Assembly: GCA_013813905.1 (NCBI GenBank)
Contig: JACCQX010000075.1
Span: 1-12,966, forward strand
Direction of reading: 5' to 3'
DNA length: 12,966 nt
Origin: Chloroflexota bacterium
GTDB lineage: Bacteria > Chloroflexota > Limnocylindria > Limnocylindrales > CSP1-4
Shown here piece by piece: positions 1 through 6,241 of the stretch; the stretch's first letter is position 1; the number at the start of each line of letters is the position of its first letter. Position numbers and translations under genes: made by a program. The notes under the pieces were generated by a model, which searched no databases, was not told where the DNA came from, and saw nothing but the letters and a program-made list of their open reading frames with translations.

Positions 1-695
1 CCATCGAGGACCACTTCGATCACTCCTACGAGCTCGAGCACCTGCTGGAGTCCAAGGGCGACATCGAGATGCTCCGCCGCGTTCGCCAGATCGGCGACAT
101 GGCGCAGATCAGCTACGTGCGGCAAAAAGAGCAGTTGGGACTGGGGCACGCCGTGTTGATGGCCAAGGACCTGGTGGGCCATGAGCCCTTCGCCGTCATC
201 CTGTCGGATGACGTCGTCTCCTCCGAACGGTCGTGCATCGCACAGCTCATCGAGGTCTATCGCGAGACCCATTCCAGCGTGGTGGCGGTCATGCAGGTGC
301 CCCACGACGAGACCGGGCGCTATGGCGTGATCGAGCCGGACACCAGTGTGGACACCGGCGACCCGCGCCTGACCAAGGTCCGCGGCCTGGTGGAGAAGCC
401 CGAGCCGTCCGTGGCGCCCAGCGATCTGGCCATCATCGGCCGCTACGTGCTTACGCCGAAGATCTTCGAGAAGCTGGAACAGACGCAACGGGGTGCGGGA
501 GGGGAGATCCAGTTGACCGACGCGATCGAGGCGCTGATGCACGAGCAGGATGTCTACGCCTACGCCTTCGAGGGTCGGCGCTACGACGCGGGCACCACGA
601 TGGGCTGGCTGAAGGCGTCCGTGGAGCTCGCTCTGGAAGAGCCGGACATCGGCGGGGAGTTCAGGCGCTATCTCAAGGCACTTGATCTGGGATGA
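1..695 (+). CDS. galU: UTP--glucose-1-phosphate uridylyltransferase, C-terminal part (5' truncated)
   Basis: This enzyme makes UDP-glucose from UTP and glucose-1-phosphate in the cytoplasm, supplying cell-envelope polysaccharide and glycolipid synthesis. The frame is open from base 3 (IEDHFD...) and ends in TGA at 693-695, giving 230 residues. The family is usually about 290-300 residues, so roughly the first 65, with the N-terminal nucleotide-binding loop, lie upstream of the window. Typical GalU blocks are visible in order: the YELEHLLE helix, QKEQLGLGHAVL, the metal-site region ILSDDVV, YGVIEP, a VEKPEPSVAPS loop, IIGRYVLTP, GAGGEIQLTDAI, and the C-terminal FEGRRYDAG followed by GWLKASVE. 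No frameshift or lost motif is seen. The next gene begins 30 bases downstream with no terminator-like hairpin between, so co-transcription with the kinase is plausible but inferred. Confidence 0.95.
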   Translation, partial: IEDHFDHSYELEHLLESKGDIEMLRRVRQIGDMAQISYVRQKEQLGLGHAVLMAKDLVGHEPFAVILSDDVVSSERSCIAQLIEVYRETHSSVVAVMQVPHDETGRYGVIEPDTSVDTGDPRLTKVRGLVEKPEPSVAPSDLAIIGRYVLTPKIFEKLEQTQRGAGGEIQLTDAIEALMHEQDVYAYAFEGRRYDAGTTMGWLKASVELALEEPDIGGEFRRYLKALDLG

Positions 696-715
696 CCCTG
701 AAGGCCGCCTGACCC

Positions 716-722
716 GGGAGGG
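716..722 (+). promoter_or_regulatory. Shine-Dalgarno fixing the TTG start of the PASTA kinase
   Basis: GGGAGGG lies three bases before the TTG at 726-728. The encoded protein enters the kinase fold almost at once ([12 protein letters not shown]), so an internal start would cut the glycine loop. This supports the unusual TTG. Confidence 0.6.
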
Positions 723-725
723 AAC

Positions 726-2693
726 TTGGCTGAGGTAGGACGTGTCCTGGGTGGACGCTACCGCCTGATCGAGCTGCTCGGACAGGGCGGCATGGCGACC
801 ATCTACCGCGCTCAGGACGCCCGGCTCGGGCGCGATGTCGCGGTCAAGGTATTGCGCGCGGAGTACGGCTCGGACGAGGCCTTCGTCGCGCGCTTCCGGC
901 AGGAGGCGCAGGCGGCGGGTGGCTTGAACCACCCCAACATCGTGAACGTCTTCGACTTCGGCACGGATGACGCCGGTCCCTTCATCGTCATGGAGCTGCT
1001 GCCCGGTGGCGACCTGGCGCAGGTCCTGCGCGACACGGGTCCGCTGGATGCCGCGGCCACCGCGCGCGTGGCGCAGCAGATCGCCGATGCGCTGGCCGCG
1101 GCCCACGAGCGCGGCATCGTGCACCGTGACATCAAGCCGTCCAACGTCCTGCTGGCCGCGTCCGGCCGCGTCAAGGTGGGCGACTTCGGCATCGCACAAG
1201 CCTTCTCCGACGCACAGCTGACCTTGCCCGGCATGACCATGGGCAGCGTCCACTACTTCAGCCCGGAACAGGCTCGCGGCGAGTCACTGTCGCCGTCCTC
1301 CGACATCTACGCCCTTGGCCTGGTGATGTTCGAGATGCTCACCGGCCGCCGGGCGTGGAGCGGTGACACGGCCGCCTCGGTGGCCATGGCCCGCCTCTCG
1401 AGCGCGGTGCCCTCACCCGCTGCGCTGCGGCCGGACATCCCCGCCGAGCTTGACGCTCTCATCCGCTGGGCGCTCTCGCCGGATCCGGACGTGCGACCCA
1501 CGGCCGAGCAGCTCTCCACCGGACTCGAGCGGTTCCTCGCGGGCGGGGGCGGCGGCGAAACGCTGGCGGCCGGCGCGATGATGCCGGCAGCCACCGTCGC
1601 GGCGGCCACCCTGCCGGCCGCGGCCGCAGGCGTGGTCTATGGCTCCGCCCCGCCACCGCCGACAGATGGGGAGGCCCCCGCGAGTGGGGCCGGCCGCTGG
1701 GGCTGGCTGGCTGCCGTGCTCGGACTGCTCGTGCTGGTGGCGGCGGGCGTCCTACTGTTCCTGCTGCTGGGCGGCGGGCGAAACGACCCCGGCCCCACGG
1801 CGCGGCAGGTACTGGTGCCCGAGCTGGTCGGACTGAGCCTGCCCGACGCACGCACTCAGGCCAGCGTCGCGCAGCTGGAGATCTCCGAGTCGTATACGCA
1901 GACAGACGAGGTCGATACCGACATCGTCCTCTCCCAGGATCCGCCGGCAGATACGAGCGTAGCCACCGGGTCGGTCGTGTCCGTGGTTGTGGCCACGGAG
2001 AGCGAAACGGTCGCGGTGCCCGAGCTGCGCAACGCCAGCGAAGCGGAACTGGTCGCCGCGCTCCAGGGTCTGGACCTTGTGCCCGGTGCGCGACGAGAGT
2101 CGTTCGACCCGCAGGTCGCCGCGGGCGCGGTCGTCGGGACGGACCCTCGGGCGGGCATCGCCGTGGCCCGGGGCACCGTCGTGGACTACACCCTTTCCCT
2201 GGGACCGGAGCCCACACCGTCGCCCACCCCGACACCATCGCCCACGCCCACACCGTCGCCCAGCCCGACACCATCGCCCACGCCCACACCGTCGCCCAGC
2301 CCGACACCCTCGCCCAGCCCGACACCGAGTCCTGTCCCCGCCCCTAGCCCGACGCCGCCGCCCACTGCCGCGCCCACGCTCGCTCCGACCCTGGCACCCA
2401 CGGCCAGCCCGACCCTCGAACCGACGCAGAGCCCCAGCGCAGCACTGAGTCCCAGTCCCGCACCAAGCCCCGTGGTGGTCGGCAACTACGAGTGCATCGA
2501 TCTGTTGAGCGCCCGCTTGCAGATCGAGTCGGTGGGCCTGATCGTGGAGCAGGTCTTCCCGGGCGATACGCCCGAGTACGACAGCCATCTGATCGTCGCT
2601 CAGACGCCCGAACCAGGCGCCGCCGTGCCACCGGGTAGCGGGGTCAGCCTGTCGGTAAGCGCTCCCGAGGATCCCTGCCCACCGGCGCCATAG
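726..2693 (+). CDS. PASTA-domain Ser/Thr protein kinase (PknB/PrkC/StkP family)
   Basis: Membrane Ser/Thr kinase of 655 residues. The cytoplasmic kinase domain (about 11-271) shows the glycine loop GQGGMA (19-24), catalytic Lys41, alpha-C Glu60, HRD with Asp135, Asn140, DFG at 153-155, an activation segment with Thr166 and Thr171, and SPEQARG from 179. A Gly/Ala/Pro-rich linker leads to one membrane helix (about 326-348). Outside are two PASTA domains (about 362-424 and 428-492), a Pro/Ser/Thr stalk (about 494-582) and a third PASTA-like domain (about 583-646). The only two cysteines, Cys590 and Cys651, bracket this last domain. PASTA kinases bind muropeptides or lipid II and control wall growth and division; that role is from family knowledge. 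The stalk before the last PASTA domain is unusual. The all-active-residue kinase is very secure; the exact ligand is not known. Confidence 0.95.
   Translation: MAEVGRVLGGRYRLIELLGQGGMATIYRAQDARLGRDVAVKVLRAEYGSDEAFVARFRQEAQAAGGLNHPNIVNVFDFGTDDAGPFIVMELLPGGDLAQVLRDTGPLDAAATARVAQQIADALAAAHERGIVHRDIKPSNVLLAASGRVKVGDFGIAQAFSDAQLTLPGMTMGSVHYFSPEQARGESLSPSSDIYALGLVMFEMLTGRRAWSGDTAASVAMARLSSAVPSPAALRPDIPAELDALIRWALSPDPDVRPTAEQLSTGLERFLAGGGGGETLAAGAMMPAATVAAATLPAAAAGVVYGSAPPPPTDGEAPASGAGRWGWLAAVLGLLVLVAAGVLLFLLLGGGRNDPGPTARQVLVPELVGLSLPDARTQASVAQLEISESYTQTDEVDTDIVLSQDPPADTSVATGSVVSVVVATESETVAVPELRNASEAELVAALQGLDLVPGARRESFDPQVAAGAVVGTDPRAGIAVARGTVVDYTLSLGPEPTPSPTPTPSPTPTPSPSPTPSPTPTPSPSPTPSPSPTPSPVPAPSPTPPPTAAPTLAPTLAPTASPTLEPTQSPSAALSPSPAPSPVVVGNYECIDLLSARLQIESVGLIVEQVFPGDTPEYDSHLIVAQTPEPGAAVPPGSGVSLSVSAPEDPCPPAP
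2205..2330 (+). repeat. 18-bp tandem repeat encoding the kinase Pro/Ser/Thr stalk
   Basis: Seven consecutive 18-base units run in frame through the kinase gene, each giving a six-residue [12 protein letters not shown]-like step. Two unit types alternate (CCCACGCCCACACCGTCG and CCCAGCCCGACACCATCG), which gives a higher-order 36-base period: 2241-2276 and 2277-2312 differ at one base. The first and last units are diverged. A length change by whole units would keep the frame and only change stalk length. Confidence 0.85.
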
Positions 2694-2746
2694 CCAGCTT
2701 CCGCGCCAGCGTGCGCCGGGGGTCAGCAGGCCGGTACCGAGGCGCC

Positions 2747-2752
2747 TACACT
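2747..2752 (+). promoter_or_regulatory. -10-like element for a leaderless transcript of the double zinc-ribbon gene
   Basis: TACACT fits the bacterial TANNNT -10 pattern and ends 8 bases before the ATG at 2761, so transcription would begin at or next to the A of the start codon. No Shine-Dalgarno sequence lies in the short interval, and no clear -35 box is seen. Confidence 0.5.
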
Positions 2753-2760
2753 GTGGCTCG

Positions 2761-3174
2761 ATGACGATGTGGCGCTGCCCGCACTGCGGCACGCCCCAGG
2801 CGGAAGCCTCCCGCTGCTGGGTCTGTTCGCGGTCCTCGCTGAGCTGCTCCACCTGCCGCCACTATCGAAAAGCGGTGGCCGGCCGCTTCGGCTTCTGCGC
2901 ACTGGATCGGGCGCGACGGCCGCTGCAGGGCGATGAGATGCAGGGCTGCTGGACGGCGCCGCTCACGAGCGCGTCGGACGACGGCCTGGGGCTCTTCGCG
3001 CCTGTCCAAGAGCTTCCTCAGGACGACCTTTCGGCGATGCCTGGCGCCGTGGCTCCGCACCGACTGGTGGAGGCGCCGGCCGTCGTACCGACCCGCCGGA
3101 TGTCGTCCTCGACGGTGCGTCGTTCAGTGGAAGCTGAAGGGCTTGTGCACGGCGACCACCGAACCGTCCGCTAG
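2761..3174 (+). CDS. Small protein with two zinc-ribbon-like cysteine clusters
   Basis: A 137-residue protein with eight cysteines in its first 63 residues. Cluster one is Cys6-x2-Cys9-x9-Cys19-x2-Cys22, a standard zinc-ribbon pattern. Cluster two is Cys29-x2-Cys32-x13-Cys46-x16-Cys63, within a SCSTCRHYR...GFCALDR...GDEMQGCW context. No signal peptide or membrane helix is seen, so it is probably cytoplasmic. The rest (about 70-137) is low in recognisable structure. The start is the first ATG, set by the leaderless-type promoter just upstream; a second ATG two codons on is the alternative. Its last 17 codons overlap the 3' end of the convergent gene on the other strand. I do not recognise a named family; the second cluster resembles short cysteine motifs I remember in hypothetical proteins of Chloroflexota and Actinobacteria. 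Metal binding is inferred; a nucleic-acid or protein-binding role is a guess. Confidence 0.75.
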   Translation: MTMWRCPHCGTPQAEASRCWVCSRSSLSCSTCRHYRKAVAGRFGFCALDRARRPLQGDEMQGCWTAPLTSASDDGLGLFAPVQELPQDDLSAMPGAVAPHRLVEAPAVVPTRRMSSSTVRRSVEAEGLVHGDHRTVR

Positions 3175-4293
3175 CGTCACTCGAGCGGTGGCGAATCCTT
3201 CGCCCGCCGTGGCGCCGCCCCGCGGCATCGAGACGTCCAGCCACGATGCCTCGCCACCCACCGTCACCGTGCGATAGGTGGTCGTGGGCAGGCCCGGCGG
3301 GGAGAGGCTGAAGACCACTTCGGCGCCGTCCACGGTCTCGCCCTCGGCGTCGACCACCAGCACCCGCAGCGAGATGGAGGCCGGCAGGCGCCGCACCGGG
3401 AAGGTGGTCTGGGAGAGGATCAGGCGCGCTTCGTCGACGCCTTCGCGACGAACCACCGTGAGCTCCGTGGAGTCTACGTTACCGGCCTGGTCCGTGGCCG
3501 TGAGGGTGAGCTCGTTGGAGCCCAACACGAGGGCGATCTCGCCTTGGAACGTCCCGTCGGCCGCGACCACGGCGGGACTCGTGCGCTCGTTCGTGGCGTT
3601 GGAGATCATCAGCTGAGCGCCGGGCTCCGTGTCGCCCATCAGGGTGAGCTGTTCGGAGTGGACCTTGGCACCGGACAGCGGCTCGCTCAGGCTGATCTCC
3701 GGCACCACCTCGTCGCGCGTGACGACCAGCTCGGCTGAGGGCGGCCCTTCGCCGGATGGCCCGCGAAGCGTCGCCGTGAAGCGGTTCTCCCCCCGGCGGA
3801 GGGGGATGCCCTCCACAGTGACCTCGTCTCTTGACCTCACCGGTGCTTCGGCCACGATCTCATCGCCACGGTGGACGAGCAGCCGGGTCTGACGGCGCTC
3901 CGGAAGGTCAGCGGGGATGGCCACCGTGATCTGCCACTCCCGCCCACGGGTGGCGGCCGTGGCGGCTCCTTCCAGGGTCGGGGCGGGGATCCGTGCAGAA
4001 GGGCTGGCCGTGATGGGTGCTGAGCTGGGGCTCGCCGGCGCGCGCGCGGATGCGCCAGGCCGGGTAGATGCCCCAGGTGGCGTGGAAGCCCTTTCACCTT
4101 CATCGAGCGCACCGCTCCCCGCCAGCACGATGGTGCCGCCCACGGCGAGGAGTCCGAGGGCGATGCCTATCCGCCGCGCCCAGGATCCGCTGCCGCTTTC
4201 CGCGGCCGCGCGTCGTCGGGGAGGCGAGCGATGCGACGCTCGCTCTGACGAGCCGGAACGCGCGCGGCGGCGCGTGGAGCGGGGTGCGGCCAT
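3124..4293 (-). CDS. Membrane-anchored protein with bacterial Ig-like domains
   Basis: A 389-residue protein read on the minus strand. Residues 1-41 form an Arg/Ser-rich cytoplasmic tail, followed by one membrane helix (about 42-61) without a lipobox. A Pro/Ser/Ala-rich spacer (about 65-115) leads to beta-rich extracytoplasmic sequence. The clearest domain (about 197-282) has the bacterial Ig-like or glucodextranase-B-like pattern: SLSEPLSGAKV, GDTEPGA, DGTFQGEIAL, GSNELTLTATDQAGN. A weaker domain of the same type lies before it (about 119-193), and an invasin-like strand-rich domain follows (about 288-389). There are no cysteines and no enzyme motif. The ATG at 4293 was chosen because upstream codons read into the divergent promoter region and look non-coding. 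Function unknown; an envelope structural or binding role is inferred. Confidence 0.8.
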   Translation of the reverse strand: MAAPRSTRRRARSGSSERASHRSPPRRRAAAESGSGSWARRIGIALGLLAVGGTIVLAGSGALDEGERASTPPGASTRPGASARAPASPSSAPITASPSARIPAPTLEGAATAATRGREWQITVAIPADLPERRQTRLLVHRGDEIVAEAPVRSRDEVTVEGIPLRRGENRFTATLRGPSGEGPPSAELVVTRDEVVPEISLSEPLSGAKVHSEQLTLMGDTEPGAQLMISNATNERTSPAVVAADGTFQGEIALVLGSNELTLTATDQAGNVDSTELTVVRREGVDEARLILSQTTFPVRRLPASISLRVLVVDAEGETVDGAEVVFSLSPPGLPTTTYRTVTVGGEASWLDVSMPRGGATAGEGFATARVTLADGSVVAVHKPFSFH

Positions 4294-4301
4294 GGCTCCC
4301 G

Positions 4302-4307
4302 ATTCTC
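4302..4307 (-). promoter_or_regulatory. -10-like element for a leaderless start of the Ig-like protein gene
   Basis: On the minus strand the hexamer reads GAGAAT and ends 8 bases before the ATG at 4293, the same distance as TACACT before the ATG at 2761. A GGGAG lies only two bases from the ATG, too close to work well as a Shine-Dalgarno. The alternative is TAGCGT further upstream (4337-4332, minus strand), which would give a short leader. Confidence 0.35.
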
Positions 4308-4330
4308 GCAGAGGCGGGCCACTCGCGGTG

Positions 4331-4336
4331 TACGCT
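4331..4336 (+). promoter_or_regulatory. Candidate -10 element of the folate operon promoter
   Basis: TACGCT fits TANNNT on the plus strand, in the 116-base gap between divergent genes. It would give a 5' leader of roughly 65 bases before the TTG at 4410. No good -35 box is seen, so this is weak. The same stretch reads TAGCGT on the minus strand, so the two divergent genes might share the site. Confidence 0.3.
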
Positions 4337-4397
4337 AGGGACGGTCGTCGCTCAGCCCAGCACGACACTGGCGACGAAGCACCACGATCGCGACCAC

Positions 4398-4406
4398 GAG
4401 GGAGGG
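4398..4406 (+). promoter_or_regulatory. Shine-Dalgarno supporting the TTG start at 4410
   Basis: GAGGGAGGG precedes the TTG at 4410-4412 by three bases, or seven if the first GAGGG is used. The only nearby in-frame ATG, at 4461, is preceded by a GCC/GGC run with no ribosome-binding sequence. Confidence 0.5.
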
Positions 4407-4409
4407 TCC

Positions 4410-4823
4410 TTGGACGCCTCGTTCCGCAAGTCGAGAGGCGCGCCGGCGCCGGCGCCGGCCATGACCGGCGGACGTCCGGCACCGCCCGCACCGCCGCGCG
4501 GTTCCTTCACCCGGGTCGTCCCGCCACTCGACCGCAACGCGATGTTGGCCGCTCAGATGGCGGCGCTCCAGCCACGTGCCGGGTTCGGGCTGCCCAACCT
4601 CCGGCGCAACGTCTGTCCGCACTTCTACATGACGGGGCCACGTGGACCGATCGCCATGGCGGCGCCGCACCTGCTCAAGGCGTGGAGGCGCCACGAGTCC
4701 ATCATCTCGCGCTGCCAGCTCCGCGGCGGCGTACATCTGAACAGCTCCTACGTCGCGGATATCTGCCTCTCTTCGCGCTTCAACCAGTGCGTCTTCTATG
4801 AGGATGAGCTCACGACGCGGTGA
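4410..4823 (+). CDS. Small four-cysteine protein of unknown function, first gene of the folate operon
   Basis: A 137-residue protein, assuming the TTG start with its purine-rich Shine-Dalgarno; starting at the ATG at 4461 would give 120 residues. The N-terminal third is Ala/Pro-rich and probably disordered, including an APAPAPA run from a GC-rich hexamer repeat. The C-terminal half (about 60-133) is the conserved-looking part. It holds all four cysteines: Cys69 (in NVCPHF), Cys102 (SRC), Cys119 (ICLSS) and Cys127 (NQCVFY). The C-P ... C ... C-L-x6-C layout resembles an unnamed four-cysteine domain I remember from Chloroflexota proteins, sometimes next to LysM domains; this needs a profile search. 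Metal or Fe-S binding is possible but unproven. The stop lies 4 bases before the folC start, so the two genes are almost certainly translated from one mRNA. Confidence 0.7.
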   Translation: MDASFRKSRGAPAPAPAMTGGRPAPPAPPRGSFTRVVPPLDRNAMLAAQMAALQPRAGFGLPNLRRNVCPHFYMTGPRGPIAMAAPHLLKAWRRHESIISRCQLRGGVHLNSSYVADICLSSRFNQCVFYEDELTTR

Positions 4824-4827
4824 CGGC

Positions 4828-6237
4828 ATGAGCGTCGTCGTGGAGGCCTCTGACTACCACGCTGCCGTGTCCGCGCTGCAGGTCCGCGGACGCTTCGGCA
4901 TCCGGCTCGGCCTGGGCCGGACCCGGGCGCTGCTCGGTGCGCTGGGCGATCCGCAGCGCTCCCTGCCGGGAGTCCTCATCGGGGGCACCAACGGCAAGGG
5001 CAGCGTGCAGGCCATGGTCGCCGCCGTTCTCCGCGCGGCGGGGATCCGCGTGGGGCAGACGCCCAAGCCGCACCTGGTGTCATATCGCGAGCGCATCGTG
5101 GTGGACGGCCGAGCCATCGCCCCCTCTGACTTCGCGGCGGTCATCCGCGAAGTCCTGAGCGCGGCACGCTCCGTGCCCAGCCGACTCGGGGCACCGACCG
5201 AGTTCGAGCTGCTCACCGCGGCCGCCTTCCGCTGGTTCGCGGACTCCGCCGTGCGGATCGCCGTCATCGAGGTGGGTCTGGGCGGTCGCCTTGACGCCAC
5301 GAACGCCTGGGACGGCGGCGTCGCGGCCATCACCTCCGTGGGCCTCGACCACACCGAGTACCTGGGCGACACCACCGCGGAGATCGGGCATGAGAAGGCG
5401 GCCATCATCAAGCGCGGTAACGTGGCCGTGTCGGGGGTGACGGGAGGCGGCGCCTCGCCCATCCGCACTCGGGCGCGACGGCTCGGCGTGCCACTGGTGG
5501 AGGTCGCTCCGCTGGAGGTCGAAGCGATGGACCGGGCCGGTATCACGGTCCGCCATCCGACCCATGGCCCCCTGCGCATCAGCCTCCTGGGGCGTCATCA
5601 GGCGCTGAACGCGGCCGTCGCCCTGGCGACCCTCGATGCCCTCGAACGGGCTGACCTGGTGCACGTCACCCCGGAGGCATTGCGTGCCGGCTTGTCCGGG
5701 GTGCGCTGGCCTGGCCGCCTGGAGCTCCTGGCACTCGAGCGGGACGGAGAAGCGCACCTTCTGGCCCGGGACCCGGGCGCCATCGACCTGCTGCTGGACG
5801 GCGCACACAACCTGGACGGCGCGCGCGCCCTGGCCGACGCCCTCGACGACCTCCGGCCCCTGCTCTCTGCCGGACGTCCGACGCTGCTCATGGGCGTCCT
5901 TCGCGACAAGGACGCCGCCGGCATGGTGCAGGTGCTGGCACGGTCGGGTGCGCTGCGGTCCGCTCACGTGGTGACCACCACCGTGCCTGACGCTCCGCGC
6001 TCGCTGAGCGCGACCGATCTCGCCTCGATATGGCGTGGAAGCCCCTCCGAGGGCGCCTCCGTCCTGGCGGTGGACGACCCGTCGGAGGCGCTGGCGGTGG
6101 CGCTGGCGGCTGCTCGTGGCGCCGGGGGGCCGCTCATCTGCTGCGGCTCGCTCTACCTGGTCGGCGCCGTGCGCGGTCAGCTGGTGGAGGACCCGGAGCT
6201 GCGCGATCCGCCGCCCCCCTCCCGGGAGGAGGACTAG
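4828..6237 (+). CDS. folC: Dihydrofolate synthase / folylpolyglutamate synthase
   Basis: Cytoplasmic ligase that joins L-glutamate to dihydropteroate and then extends the polyglutamate tail of folates, using ATP. The 469-residue product has the Mur-ligase-type fold. Visible blocks are the ATP loop GGTNGKGSV (about 52-60), the following PHLVSYRERI, EVGLGGRLDATN (about 148-159), SVGLDHTEYLG (about 170-180), EIGHEKAAIIK with its likely carbamylated Lys region, GRHQALNAAVA, and the C-terminal LLDGAHNLDGA. All are intact and length is normal. The ATG at 4828 was chosen because it directly precedes conserved sequence and sits 4 bases after the upstream stop, with GGTGA nearby. In-frame ATGs at 4798 and 4804 would overlap the previous gene and lack a Shine-Dalgarno. 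folP follows 4 bases after the stop. Whether it has both activities or only one cannot be told from sequence alone. Confidence 0.95.
   Translation: MSVVVEASDYHAAVSALQVRGRFGIRLGLGRTRALLGALGDPQRSLPGVLIGGTNGKGSVQAMVAAVLRAAGIRVGQTPKPHLVSYRERIVVDGRAIAPSDFAAVIREVLSAARSVPSRLGAPTEFELLTAAAFRWFADSAVRIAVIEVGLGGRLDATNAWDGGVAAITSVGLDHTEYLGDTTAEIGHEKAAIIKRGNVAVSGVTGGGASPIRTRARRLGVPLVEVAPLEVEAMDRAGITVRHPTHGPLRISLLGRHQALNAAVALATLDALERADLVHVTPEALRAGLSGVRWPGRLELLALERDGEAHLLARDPGAIDLLLDGAHNLDGARALADALDDLRPLLSAGRPTLLMGVLRDKDAAGMVQVLARSGALRSAHVVTTTVPDAPRSLSATDLASIWRGSPSEGASVLAVDDPSEALAVALAAARGAGGPLICCGSLYLVGAVRGQLVEDPELRDPPPPSREED
6224..6232 (+). promoter_or_regulatory. Strong Shine-Dalgarno for folP inside the folC 3' end
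   Basis: GGGAGGAGG at the very end of folC lies 9 bases before the GTG at 6242. It selects this GTG as the folP start over longer in-frame starts within folC and implies coupled expression of the two genes. Confidence 0.7.
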
Positions 6238-6241
6238 GGCC

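Noticed and set aside
2211..2330. CRISPR-like array because of regular short repeats
   Set aside because: There are no unique spacers; units abut directly and encode an in-frame Pro/Ser/Thr stalk.
1752..2852. Long open frame on the minus strand opposite the kinase stalk and PASTA domains
   Set aside because: It is composed largely of Gly/Arg/Cys repeats generated by the complement of the Pro/Ser/Thr repeat, and lies over a secure gene.
4441..4460. GCC/GGC hexamer run as a regulatory repeat
   Set aside because: It simply encodes the APAPAPA segment of the four-cysteine protein and is short.
3917..4801. Plus-strand open frame crossing the divergent promoter region
   Set aside because: It runs antisense to the Ig-like protein and out of frame with the four-cysteine protein; composition is Arg/Ala-rich without motifs.
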